Shown here one piece after another: positions 24,865 through 33,285 of a stretch of DNA of 64,000 bases; within the stretch, counting starts at the first letter, position 1; every line of letters begins with the position of its first letter. The stretch is taken from contig NZ_BMVY01000012.1 in NCBI RefSeq assembly GCF_014650955.1, positions 62,001-126,000 on the forward strand. The letters run 5' to 3'. The notes below the pieces were generated by a model. That model had not been told where the DNA came from. It searched no databases and saw nothing but the letters and a program-made list of their open reading frames with translations. Made by a program: the position numbers and the translations under genes. Source of the stretch: Streptomyces tauricus. Its GTDB lineage: Bacteria; Actinomycetota; Actinomycetes; Streptomycetales; Streptomycetaceae.

Positions 24865-27666
24865 TTGATCCGTACCCGGCGAATACGTGTGACCGCCGTG
24901 GCGGTGCTGGTGGCCCTGGCGGGCTCGCCCGGACCGGCACAGGCCGAACAGCCGCACGAGGCGGGGCTGTTCAGCGCGAAGGACGACCATCCGCTGCCGC
25001 CGGGGTGGCGGATCGGCGGGGAGCGCGGGGCGCGTGAGCTGGTCTGGCGGGCGGCGAAGGCCGTGCCCATGGGGGATGCGCGCGTCGAGTTCCGTACCGG
25101 GGACCGGCTGCTCGGGGTGCCGGAGCCGGCGAGAGACGGGCGGACGTTCCGGCTCGCCCTCGGCGAGACGCGGCCCGAGCAGCTGTCGGATCTGCAGGTG
25201 ACGGCTGCGGGGCGCCGGTTGGACGCGGCGGCCGACGACACCCACAGGTCAGGCCCGCACGTACCCCGCGTACCCGAGAAGGCCCGGACGCAGGTACCGG
25301 CGAACGGCGTCGATCCGGGCAGGCCCGGTGCGTACCGTACGGTCACCGGGGAGTACGACCTCGCGCCCGTGCGGCTGCCCGGTTTCGACACCCCGGTGGA
25401 GATGACCGCCGAGGTGGTGGCGCCGAAGGGGGCCACCGGCAGCCGGCCGCTCGCGCTGTTCCTGCACGGCCGCCACGACACCTGTTACAAGCCGGGCTCC
25501 GAGGACGACGTGACCGGCGACTGGCCCTGCGCGGACGGCTACAAGCCGATTCCGAGCCACCTGGGCTATCTGCGCGACCAGCAACTGCTGGCCTCGCAGG
25601 GCTATGTGACGGTGTCGATCTCGGCGAACGGCATCAACGCCCAGGACTGGCAGGCCGAGGACGCCGGCGCGCAGGCGCGTTCCTCGCTGGTACGGCAGCA
25701 CCTCGCCCACTGGGCCGACTGGACCGCCCGGCGTTCCTCCGCCCCGGCCCCTCGCTCCTCCACCCCGGCCGTCGTGCGTGAGGCGGCGAAGGCGGACCTC
25801 TCCCGGGTGCTGCTCGTCGGTCACTCGCGCGGCGGCGAGGGCGTCAACCGGGCCGCCATGGACAGCCTGTACCCGCCGCCGGCCGCCGAGGACGGCTACC
25901 GGGGCCCGGTGCGCTGGAAGGTACGCGGGACCGTGCTCGTCGGACCGACGATCTTCGGTCGGAATCCGGTCGCGGACGTGCCGTCCGTGACGCTGCTGCC
26001 GGGCTGCGACGGCGACGTGTCGGACCTCCAGGGCGAGGACTTCGTCGACGGGACGCGCGGGATCGGCCGGGGCACGGCACTGCACAGCGCGGTGTACATG
26101 GTCGGCGCCAACCACAACTACTTCAACAGCGAGTGGACCCCGGGTGAGGCCGTCGCGCCGGCCAGGGACGACTTCACGATCGACCCGGAGGAGCCGGACC
26201 CGGTGTGTACGCCGGGTACCGCGACCCGGCTGACCGCCGCCCAGCAGCACAAGGCGGGCGCCACGTACATCGCCGCCGCGGCCCGGCTCTTCGTCGCCGG
26301 GGACGACCGGGTGCGTCCGCTGCTCGACGGTTCCGGCAGGCGGGCCCCGTCCGCGGACCCGGCGCGGGTGCTGACCCACGCGGTCGGGGCCCGCCGCAGC
26401 GGTGGTTTCCTGCCGGACGGCGGGGTGGAGGTGACCGGCGCCCGGCTGTGTTCGGCGGCCGATCCCGACCCGGCCGTGGCCTGTCTGGACCCGGAGACCC
26501 CCGGATCGTCACCGCACTTCGCGTCGTGGGAGACGGAACAGGAGACCGGCCGTAGCGCGGTGGACCTGAAGTGGTCCGCGCCGGGCTCGGCCGCGCGTAT
26601 CACCCCGGCCGAGCCGCTCTCCCTCCGCGGCTCGCAGAAGCTCGCGCTCCGGGTCTTCGTACCGCCGAACACGACCGGCACGACGTTCGACGTGTCCCTC
26701 ACCGACTCGTCCGACCGTCGGGTGACGCTGGGCTCGGTCCGGGTGGACGGACTCCCGGGTTCCGCGCGCACCGCCTCCTACTGGGCTCAGGAGCTGCGCG
26801 TCCCGCTGACGGCCGCGAACCGGGCCGGACTCGATCTGCGGCGGGTCACGTCCCTTGAGCTGACGCCCCGTTCGCCGTCCGGGCGGGCCTGGCTGATGGA
26901 CGCCTGGGGCTGGGCGCCCGGTACTCCGGCGGTGCGGGCGGCCGTACTGCCGCGTGTCGACGTGGGCCGCACGACCGTCGAGGAGGGCGACTCGGGCACC
27001 CGCACCTACCGGATCCCGGTCGAGATCTCCGGGCACGGCAGCGGGCAGGTCCGCGTGTACGTCCTCGACCCGGAGAGCGGCCGGGCCGAGAACCGCCTCG
27101 TGACCGTACGGCCCGGCAGTGACGCGATCGACGTGCCGGTCGAGGTGAGGGGCGACACGGTCTACGGCTACGACGTGGAGCACGACATCGCCGTCGAGGC
27201 CGTCCACCACGCCGTCGTCGGCAAGCACCGGGGCGGGATCACCGTCGCGAACGACGACCCCGAGCCGGTGGTCACCCTGTCGCCGGTCGCGGACCGGGTG
27301 ACCGAGGGAGAGGCGCTGACCTGGCGGCTGTCCGTGGACGCGCCCGCGGCGGTGGACATCTGGCAGCCGGTACGGGTGCTTCCGGTCACCGAGGGCGCCG
27401 AGCTGTCCACCAGGGACGTGGACCCGCGGTGGCTCGCGGAGTGGTCCGGTGAAGTGCCCGACCCCGAACGGCCGCTGTCGGACGCGAGCCTGTGGGCGTG
27501 GCTGAACATCCCGCCCGGGGCGACCGGCGTGGACTTCGTCGTACCGACCGTGCGGGACGAGGTGGCCGAGCCGGCCGAGTCGATGCGCCTCGCCATGACC
27601 GACAACAACGCCGAACCGCTGCCGGGCGGGCCGGTGCTGACGGGGACGGTGCTCGACACACCGTAG
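24865..27666 (+). CDS. Large secreted alpha/beta hydrolase with Calx-beta-like domains
   Basis: A 933-residue exported protein. Signal peptide: MIRTRRIRVTAVAVLVALAG up to AQA (residue 27). The alpha/beta-hydrolase core has an oxyanion segment LALFLHGRHDTCY, a nucleophile elbow LVGHSRGGEGVN (about residue 323), a probable acid in LLPGCDGDVSD and a catalytic His in VGANHNYFN. A jelly-roll-like region follows (about 560-690). Two Calx-beta-like repeats close the protein (VDVGRTTVEEGDSGTRTYRI; VVTLSPVADRVTEGEALTWR). TTG 24865 is chosen because GAGGAG lies 7 nt upstream and the signal then begins cleanly; GTG 24847 is the longer alternative. Substrate unknown; the beta domains suggest surface or polymer binding. 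Confidence 0.83.
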   Translation: MIRTRRIRVTAVAVLVALAGSPGPAQAEQPHEAGLFSAKDDHPLPPGWRIGGERGARELVWRAAKAVPMGDARVEFRTGDRLLGVPEPARDGRTFRLALGETRPEQLSDLQVTAAGRRLDAAADDTHRSGPHVPRVPEKARTQVPANGVDPGRPGAYRTVTGEYDLAPVRLPGFDTPVEMTAEVVAPKGATGSRPLALFLHGRHDTCYKPGSEDDVTGDWPCADGYKPIPSHLGYLRDQQLLASQGYVTVSISANGINAQDWQAEDAGAQARSSLVRQHLAHWADWTARRSSAPAPRSSTPAVVREAAKADLSRVLLVGHSRGGEGVNRAAMDSLYPPPAAEDGYRGPVRWKVRGTVLVGPTIFGRNPVADVPSVTLLPGCDGDVSDLQGEDFVDGTRGIGRGTALHSAVYMVGANHNYFNSEWTPGEAVAPARDDFTIDPEEPDPVCTPGTATRLTAAQQHKAGATYIAAAARLFVAGDDRVRPLLDGSGRRAPSADPARVLTHAVGARRSGGFLPDGGVEVTGARLCSAADPDPAVACLDPETPGSSPHFASWETEQETGRSAVDLKWSAPGSAARITPAEPLSLRGSQKLALRVFVPPNTTGTTFDVSLTDSSDRRVTLGSVRVDGLPGSARTASYWAQELRVPLTAANRAGLDLRRVTSLELTPRSPSGRAWLMDAWGWAPGTPAVRAAVLPRVDVGRTTVEEGDSGTRTYRIPVEISGHGSGQVRVYVLDPESGRAENRLVTVRPGSDAIDVPVEVRGDTVYGYDVEHDIAVEAVHHAVVGKHRGGITVANDDPEPVVTLSPVADRVTEGEALTWRLSVDAPAAVDIWQPVRVLPVTEGAELSTRDVDPRWLAEWSGEVPDPERPLSDASLWAWLNIPPGATGVDFVVPTVRDEVAEPAESMRLAMTDNNAEPLPGGPVLTGTVLDTP

Positions 27667-27698
27667 GCGAGTTCGAGGCCCGGTGTTCCGTGACGCGG

Positions 27699-28961
27699 TC
27701 AGGGTGCGGGTGGCGGGGTGAGGAGGGTGTGGGCGGCGGTCAGGATTCCGACCGTACGGGGGAAGTCCTTGAGCTGGTTCAGCAGCGAGTCCAGGGCGGG
27801 CAGCAGGCACCGCGGTGGGACGCCGCGGGCCGCCAGGATGTCCGCCGTCCACGTGATGAACCTGGTGAACAGGTCGGGGTCGTCGACGTAGAGGGCGGTG
27901 GCGAGGTAGCTGACGATGAAGTCGATGTCCTCGACGGTGCGTTCCATCTGGTACTGGCTGTACTCGCGCGTCTCGGGAGACCTCTCCTCGACGTCGGCGA
28001 GGGTCTGCTTGACCAACTGGAGCTTTGTTCGGCGGACCATGGTGTATTCCTGGTCGCCCAGGTGCGGCAGGTCCAGATCGGGCAGGCGGGTCGCGTGTGT
28101 ACCGGACGGCGTCAGCCGGCCGAGCAGGGCGGCCGCGTCAGGTGCGTCCTTGGCCCACTCGGCCCGCATGAGCCGGGCATAGCGGCCCTGCGGACCGAAC
28201 GCGGCCCCTCCGGCGAGTACCGGAAGGCCCGCTCCCTGGCACGAGCTGATCGCGTTGTGCGCGCCGGGCAGCAGCGTCGGGATGGACGAGGACAGCAGCA
28301 CCGCCTGTGCGCGGGTGCGGCGCGCGTGCGCGACCAGGTGCTCGGTGGGGACCTGCGCCCCGAGATAGTCGACCCGCCAGCCCCGTAACCGCAGCACCTC
28401 GCTGACCAGACGTGCGGGCAGGGAGTGCCACTCGCCGTCGACGCACGACACCAGAACCCTTCCCACGCACGTACCGGTGACGGCGGGCGCGGTGGCGTCG
28501 GCGACGGCCGCGACGCACCGTTCGCTTATGGCCGTGGCGGCGTGTTCCTGCGCCACCGTCATGTCGTTGGCCGCCCAGGCCCGGCCCATCCGTTCCTGCG
28601 CCGGCGCGATCAGTTCGAGCAGAACGCGCTCGCCCGCGGCACGCATTCGTGCAGCGGCCGAAGAGTCGGCAGGGGTTGCCCGCATGTGCGCTGGCACCTG
28701 CACGTGCTCTGGCGCCCGCACGTGCTCTGGCGCCCGCATGTGCTTCGGCGCCCGCATGTGCTCCGGCGCCTGGGTGGGTTCCACCGCCGCCCGGTTGCGT
28801 TCCGTTGCCGTCTGCCGGCGTTCTGCCTCCTGCCGGTGTCCTGCCGTGTCGAGCGCGCGGCGCACGATGGCGACGGCGCGAGTCTCGTCGCACTCCCCCA
28901 GCGCCTGCCACAGTTGCTCTCGCGGCTCGGCGAGGGAGTGGACGTCCTTGCCGTCGGTCAC
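27699..28961 (-). CDS. B12-binding-fold regulatory protein with an in-frame TTA codon
   Basis: A 420-residue cytoplasmic protein. N-terminal helices are followed by a linker with about six hexapeptide repeats of APEHMR/APEHVR type (18-bp DNA repeats, 28680-28772). A B12-binding cap region (AQERMGRAWAANDMTVAQEH) precedes a cobalamin-binding Rossmann domain: VSCVDGEWHSLPARLVSEVL, with His179 at the position of the DxHxxG cobalt ligand, then VLLSSSIPTLL and VLAGGAAFG. The C-terminal 120 residues are helical (LQLVKQTLADVEERSPETRE). Leu192 is encoded by TTA (28386-28388), so translation should need bldA tRNA. It begins 5 nt after the phosphatase stop (GTG 28961, GGGAAAGG 8 nt upstream; GTG 28970 overlapping the stop is an alternative). 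No HTH is seen, so it may signal through the phosphatase. Confidence 0.85.
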   Translation of the reverse strand: MTDGKDVHSLAEPREQLWQALGECDETRAVAIVRRALDTAGHRQEAERRQTATERNRAAVEPTQAPEHMRAPKHMRAPEHVRAPEHVQVPAHMRATPADSSAAARMRAAGERVLLELIAPAQERMGRAWAANDMTVAQEHAATAISERCVAAVADATAPAVTGTCVGRVLVSCVDGEWHSLPARLVSEVLRLRGWRVDYLGAQVPTEHLVAHARRTRAQAVLLSSSIPTLLPGAHNAISSCQGAGLPVLAGGAAFGPQGRYARLMRAEWAKDAPDAAALLGRLTPSGTHATRLPDLDLPHLGDQEYTMVRRTKLQLVKQTLADVEERSPETREYSQYQMERTVEDIDFIVSYLATALYVDDPDLFTRFITWTADILAARGVPPRCLLPALDSLLNQLKDFPRTVGILTAAHTLLTPPPAP

Positions 28962-28966
28962 GCGTT

Positions 28967-30748
28967 TCACCTTTCCCTGGGTGGTTCGTTCACCGTTGTC
29001 GGACAGGTGTCGCGGGGCGCGCCGATCGCGAGAACGGCCATGTCGTCGTGCGGGCCCTCTCCCACCCACTGGGCGATGACCATCTGCACGCGTTCGGTGA
29101 TCGCTTCGGGCGGCATCCCGGCGCACTGGGCCAGTACGGCGCGCAGCCTGTCCTCGCTGAACATCACGTCGTTCAGCGGCCCACCGCGCGCTTCGGTTAT
29201 TCCGTCGGAATACAGCAGGCAGGTCTCACCGGGTTGCAGGGCGACTTCGGCGGTCCTGAACGCGATGTCGGCGAACACGCCGATCAGTGTGCCGTCGGTC
29301 GGGGCCTCTTCCACCTGGCCGGTGACGCGCACGATGAGCGGGGCGGGATGGCCCGCGCTGGAGATGCGCAGTCGCACCCCTGCGTCCTGGCGCACAGCGG
29401 TGACCAGGACCAAGGTCACGAAGGGTGTCCGGTACGAGGACAGCAGTGCGCCGTTGAGGAGGGTCAGCAGGCGGGTGTGGTCGGCGGCGAAAGGAATCAG
29501 CGCCTGAAGCGCGTGGCGCACTCTGCCTGCCACGACCGCCGCTTCCAGCCCTTTGCCGCACACGTCACCGAGTACCGCGACGGTCTCGGCCTCCGGTGTG
29601 TCGGCCGGGTAGAGGTCGTAGAAGTCACCGCCGACGAGTTCGTCCGCCACCGAGGCGCGGTAGCCGCCGGAGAAGCAGATGCCGTGTACCCGGCCGAGTG
29701 AGGGCGGCAGCAGGTCGCGTATCAGCACGTCGGTGCTGTGCGCCTGACGGGTGTGGCTCCGGGCCACGGACAGGGCTGCGCCCGCACGTGCGGCGAAGAG
29801 CTGGGCGAAGGACTCCTCGGCGGGGGTGAACTCGGTCTGCCGGCGGCGGCGCAGGAGGATGAGGCATCCGGTCGGCACACCGTGGCCCGGTAACGGCACC
29901 ACGGCGACGGAACCGATGTCGGCGACGCCGCCCGTGAACCCCTCGGGTACGGCCCAGGACGGCACCTCGCGGGGATCGATCCAGCGGGAGGACACCGCGG
30001 GAAGCCCCTGTAACGCCTCGGCGAGGCCCGGCAGTTGTCCGGGATCCAGGGCAACCCGCTCCTGCACCACGGGCCCGTCGGCAGTGCACCGCGTCACGGG
30101 GAAGGTGCGTCCGTCGCCCGTCCCGACCACGACAGCCGCGTCCGCCAGGTCCCGGGCCGCCCGTCTCGCGGTCATCGCCGTACAGCGGTCGACGTCCAGC
30201 GAGGTGAGCAGGTCGGAGGAGAGCTCCTGCAGCAGTCCGGCTCTCGCCCGCTCGTGCGCCAACTCCCCCGCGGCGCTTACCGGGGTGCTTGCCGTCGTGC
30301 TTGCCGGGACGCTTGCGGGAGTGCTTCCCGGAGTGCTCTCGACGACCAGCCACCAGGTCACCGCGCCGTCCACGCCCGGTGCGGCGAGCGCCTTCACCCA
30401 GTACGCGTCGATCCGGCCCTCGGCCCAGGCCGACGGGTCCGGGGCGCCGTCGGCCCGCGCCGACAACTCCTCCCCCGCGCCGCCGCCCAGCCGCATGTGT
30501 GCCTCGGTCAGCCAGGCGGGCGCGATCTCGCCCAGCACGACACCGGCAGCGACCCGCGGCAGCAGCACGGCGGCCTGCGCGTTGTGGGACAGCACGATGC
30601 CGGACGCGTCCGCCGTCACCGCCGGATACGGTTCGCGACGCCGCGCGGCAGGACCCGCACCACGCGTGCTCGTCTGCTCCGTCTGCTCCGGCGAGTGCTT
30701 CGGCAAGCGCTCCGGCAAGGAGACCATCGATTCGGAACCCGCTGGCAC
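28967..30748 (-). CDS. PP2C/SpoIIE-type phosphatase with PAS-like and GAF domains, two TTA codons
   Basis: A 593-residue serine/threonine phosphatase of the type that dephosphorylates anti-anti-sigma factors. A PAS-like N-terminal domain (YPAVTADASGIVLSHNAQAA) is followed by a Ser/Thr/Pro linker, a GAF domain (about residues 170-330, LTSLDVDRCTAMTARRAARD onward) and the PP2C core. The core has ELVGGDFYDLYP, VLGDVCGKGLEAAVVAGRVR, ISSAGHPAPLIV, LLYSDGITEARG and GPHDDMAVLAIG, with all metal-binding aspartates apparent. Leucine TTA codons occur at 29891-29893 (VPLPGHG) and 30011-30013 (EALQGLP), a mark of bldA control. The start is GTG 30748 or ATG 30727. It is the first gene of a two-gene unit with the B12-fold protein. 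Confidence 0.9.
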   Translation of the reverse strand: MPAGSESMVSLPERLPKHSPEQTEQTSTRGAGPAARRREPYPAVTADASGIVLSHNAQAAVLLPRVAAGVVLGEIAPAWLTEAHMRLGGGAGEELSARADGAPDPSAWAEGRIDAYWVKALAAPGVDGAVTWWLVVESTPGSTPASVPASTTASTPVSAAGELAHERARAGLLQELSSDLLTSLDVDRCTAMTARRAARDLADAAVVVGTGDGRTFPVTRCTADGPVVQERVALDPGQLPGLAEALQGLPAVSSRWIDPREVPSWAVPEGFTGGVADIGSVAVVPLPGHGVPTGCLILLRRRRQTEFTPAEESFAQLFAARAGAALSVARSHTRQAHSTDVLIRDLLPPSLGRVHGICFSGGYRASVADELVGGDFYDLYPADTPEAETVAVLGDVCGKGLEAAVVAGRVRHALQALIPFAADHTRLLTLLNGALLSSYRTPFVTLVLVTAVRQDAGVRLRISSAGHPAPLIVRVTGQVEEAPTDGTLIGVFADIAFRTAEVALQPGETCLLYSDGITEARGGPLNDVMFSEDRLRAVLAQCAGMPPEAITERVQMVIAQWVGEGPHDDMAVLAIGAPRDTCPTTVNEPPRER

Positions 30749-30906
30749 GGACCCCCATCACCCTTCCACTCGAAAGCAGGAGACCCGCAGATTACCGACG
30801 GCATATGACTACAGACAGTATTTGGCGATACCTCCGACAACGTCTCGCCGACTACTGGACAATGCGCGCGACTCGGGCCGGACGGCGCATCTGACCGCCT
30901 CGCATT

Positions 30907-30928
30907 TTAAGTCAGTCGGTTGACTTAA
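30907..30928. promoter_or_regulatory. Perfect palindromic TetR operator
   Basis: TTAAGTCA (30907-30914), a 6-nt spacer, then TGACTTAA (30921-30928): perfect 8-bp arms in an AT-rich island 50 bp upstream of the TetR start. The position and symmetry fit autorepression and control of the whole P450 cassette, and possibly of the divergent phosphatase operon. Confidence 0.8.
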
Positions 30929-30978
30929 TCAGCGGGCAGGTGTCTAGTGATCGTGAACGTCGGCTCAAGGAGACTGCC

Positions 30979-31635
30979 ATGGGTGGAACCCACCAGACCC
31001 GCACCGGCCGCGGCGCCGACACACGCGAGGCCATCATGACGGCGGCCGAGCGCCTCTACGCCGAGCACGGGCTGTCGAACGTCTCCAACCGGCAGATCGG
31101 CGAAGCCGCCGGGCAGGGCAACACCACCGTCGTCAGCTATCACTTCGGCAGCAAGGCGACGCTCGTACGGGCCATCATGAGCAGGCACGGCACCCAGGTC
31201 GACACGATCCGCACGCGCTATGTGGAGGCCGCCGGAGACAGTTCCGACCTGCGGGACTGGGTGCGCTGTCTGCTGCGACCGGTGACCGAGCACAACGCCG
31301 AGCTGGGCGTTCCGTCCTGGCACGCGCGGTTCGCCGCGCAGGTGATGACCGACCCGTTGATGCGGACGCTGGTGGAGGACGAGTCGCTCACCCGCGACAG
31401 CCTGCGCCGCACCCTCCAGGGGCTGGGCCGGTGTCTGTACGACATCGTGCCCCCCGAGATCCGCCCGCAGCGTGCCGCGATGGCCCGTCATCTGATCACC
31501 CACGTCTGCGCGGAACGCGAACGCACCCTGGCCACCGAGGCCGCGACCGAGCCCGGCACGTCCTGGGAACGCACCGCCGACGCCCTGGAGGACGCGCTGG
31601 TGGGGATGCTCGCCGCGCCCACCACCAGCCACTGA
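30979..31635 (+). CDS. TetR-family repressor of the P450 cassette
   Basis: A 218-residue TetR regulator. The helix-turn-helix (about residues 12-58) reads REAIMTAAERLYAEHGLSNV then GNTTVVSYHFGSKATLVRAI, where the second stretch holds the recognition helix and conserved YHFGSK. The C-terminal ligand domain is divergent. ATG 30979 has AAGGAG 7 nt upstream; an earlier in-frame start at 30940 has no such site. It is the first gene of a four-gene run with ferredoxin, reductase and P450 and has a perfect palindrome in its promoter. The effector is probably the P450 substrate. Confidence 0.93.
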   Translation: MGGTHQTRTGRGADTREAIMTAAERLYAEHGLSNVSNRQIGEAAGQGNTTVVSYHFGSKATLVRAIMSRHGTQVDTIRTRYVEAAGDSSDLRDWVRCLLRPVTEHNAELGVPSWHARFAAQVMTDPLMRTLVEDESLTRDSLRRTLQGLGRCLYDIVPPEIRPQRAAMARHLITHVCAERERTLATEAATEPGTSWERTADALEDALVGMLAAPTTSH

Positions 31636-31676
31636 ATCGGCCACCTGGAACCGCCACCTTGAGCAGAGGAGACAGC

Positions 31677-31877
31677 ATGAGGATCACCGTGGACGAGGAG
31701 AAGTGCTGCGGCGCGGGTCAGTGCGTCGTGATAGCGCCCGAAGTGTTCGATCAGCGGGACGAGGACGGGATCGTCGTGCTGCTCGACGCCGCGCCCGCCG
31801 CCGACCAGCACGAAGGAGCCCGCGAGTCCGCCGGCGTATGCCCCGCCGCCGCCATCCAACTGCACGAGGACGCGTGA
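31677..31877 (+). CDS. 3Fe-4S ferredoxin, P450 partner type
   Basis: A 66-residue ferredoxin with the CCGAGQCVVIAPEVFDQ signature and distal GVCPAAAI. Three cluster cysteines plus Ala/Gly at the fourth position is the usual pattern of the small 3Fe-4S ferredoxins that feed actinobacterial P450s. ATG 31677 follows an AGAGGAGA ribosome-binding site. The stop overlaps the reductase start (GTGA). It passes single electrons from the reductase to the P450. Confidence 0.95.
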   Translation: MRITVDEEKCCGAGQCVVIAPEVFDQRDEDGIVVLLDAAPAADQHEGARESAGVCPAAAIQLHEDA

Positions 31878-33139
31878 GCACGCCGTCCGACGTGCTCGTC
31901 GTCGGGGCGAGCGCCGCGGGCCTGGCCGTCACGGAGAGCCTGCGCCGCAAGGGCTACCGCGGCCGGATCACCCTGCTCGGTGAGGAAGCGGGGGCCCCGT
32001 ACGACCGGCCGCCCCTGTCCAAGCAGGTACTCGCCGGGACCTGGGAGGCAGAGCGCACCCAACTGCGTACCCGTGACGTACTGGACGCCCTGGACGCCGA
32101 ACTCGTCCTCGGTGAGCGCGCGGTGGCCCTCGACGCCGCCACCCGCACCGTGCGTACCGGGAGCGGAGCGGAGCTGCGCGCGGAGGCCGTCGTGCTGGCC
32201 ACCGGCCTGCACGCCCGCAGACTGCCCGGCTTGTCGGGTGCGGCGGGCGTGCATGTGCTGCGGACCCTCGACGACGCCGGCCGGCTGCGCGAGGAACTGC
32301 TGAAGGCCGAGCGGGTCGTGGTCGTCGGCGACGGGGTGCTCGGCGCCGAGATCGCCGCCACGGCCCGCCTCATGGGCGCCGATGTCACCCTGGCCGGGCC
32401 GCAGACGGCCCCGATGCGGGCGCAGTTGGGCGACGACGTGGCCCAGCTCCTTGCCGCACTGCACAGCGAGCACGGGGTGCGGCTGCGCCCGGACTCGCCG
32501 GTGGACGGACTGGAGACGGCGGGCGGACGCGTCACTGGTGTCCGCACGGTCGGCGATGTCCGCACAGTCACCGATGTCCGCGCGGCCGTCGGTGACCGCC
32601 CGGTAGGTGGTGGCGAAGTTCTTCGCGCGGATCTCGTCGTCGAGGCGGTCGGCGGCATCCCTGCCACCGACTGGCTGACCGACAGCGGACTCGTCCTGCG
32701 GGACGGAGTCGTGTGCGACTCCCGCTGCCGTGCCGCCGACGGCGTCTACGCCGCGGGAGACGTGGCCCGCTTCCACCACGAGGGCCTCGGACGGTCACTG
32801 CGGCTGGAGAACCGCACGAACGCCACCGAGCAGGCCACGCTGGTCGCGGCGAACATCCTGGGCGAGGACCGCCCGTACAGCCCCGTCCCCTACTTCTGGA
32901 CCGACCAGTTCGGCGTCAGGATCCAGGTGTACGGGCTGCCCGCGCCCACCGCCACCGTGCGGATCGTCGAAGGTGCCGTGGAACAGGGCCGGTTCGTCGC
33001 GCGGTACGTCGACAACGAGGACCGTCCGGTCGCCGTCCTCGGCTGGAACATGCCCAAACAGGCGCGCCTGCACAGTCAGCATCTCCTCGGCCGTTACGCA
33101 CCCGCGCCCCGGCCCACATCCGCCGCCACCCCGCGGTGA
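31874..33139 (+). CDS. NAD(P)H:ferredoxin reductase (FAD-dependent)
   Basis: A 421-residue two-dinucleotide-fold flavoprotein of the putidaredoxin/rubredoxin reductase class. FAD site: VLVVGASAAGLAVTESLRR. Then YDRPPLSKQVLAGTW, EAVVLATGLHARRLPG, the NAD site RVVVVGDGVLGAEIAATARL, and GVYAAGDVARFHHEGLGRS near the C-terminal FAD contact. GTG 31874 overlaps the ferredoxin stop. Around 32535-32600 the gene has imperfect GATGTCCGCACGGTC-type repeats encoding a short Val/Arg/Asp-rich insert (VRTVGDVRTVTDVRAA) that looks like a slippage expansion in a surface loop. Completes the class I P450 electron chain. Confidence 0.95.
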   Translation: MSTPSDVLVVGASAAGLAVTESLRRKGYRGRITLLGEEAGAPYDRPPLSKQVLAGTWEAERTQLRTRDVLDALDAELVLGERAVALDAATRTVRTGSGAELRAEAVVLATGLHARRLPGLSGAAGVHVLRTLDDAGRLREELLKAERVVVVGDGVLGAEIAATARLMGADVTLAGPQTAPMRAQLGDDVAQLLAALHSEHGVRLRPDSPVDGLETAGGRVTGVRTVGDVRTVTDVRAAVGDRPVGGGEVLRADLVVEAVGGIPATDWLTDSGLVLRDGVVCDSRCRAADGVYAAGDVARFHHEGLGRSLRLENRTNATEQATLVAANILGEDRPYSPVPYFWTDQFGVRIQVYGLPAPTATVRIVEGAVEQGRFVARYVDNEDRPVAVLGWNMPKQARLHSQHLLGRYAPAPRPTSAATPR

Positions 33140-33175
33140 TCCGCCGTACGCCTTCCACCGCCATCCGTCGCTTGC

Positions 33176-33256
33176 ACCCCCTGCGCCTCTTTCATCCCAA
33201 GCACCTCTTACGTCTCTCGCACCCTTTGCGCCCCTTACGCCTCTTACGCCTCTCAT
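33176..33256. repeat. Pyrimidine-rich imperfect 9-bp repeats
   Basis: The 146-bp gap between reductase and P450 has a C/T-rich stretch with imperfect repeats of ACGCCTCTT-like units; the last copies at 33238-33256 are closest to each other. GGAGG lies 6 nt before the P450 ATG. Confidence 0.6.
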
Positions 33257-33285
33257 GACCGAGGCGGCCCCCACTGGAGGACACC

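Noticed and set aside
30940..30978. Earlier start for the TetR gene
   Set aside because: The in-frame codon at 30940 has no ribosome-binding site, whereas ATG 30979 has AAGGAG at good spacing.
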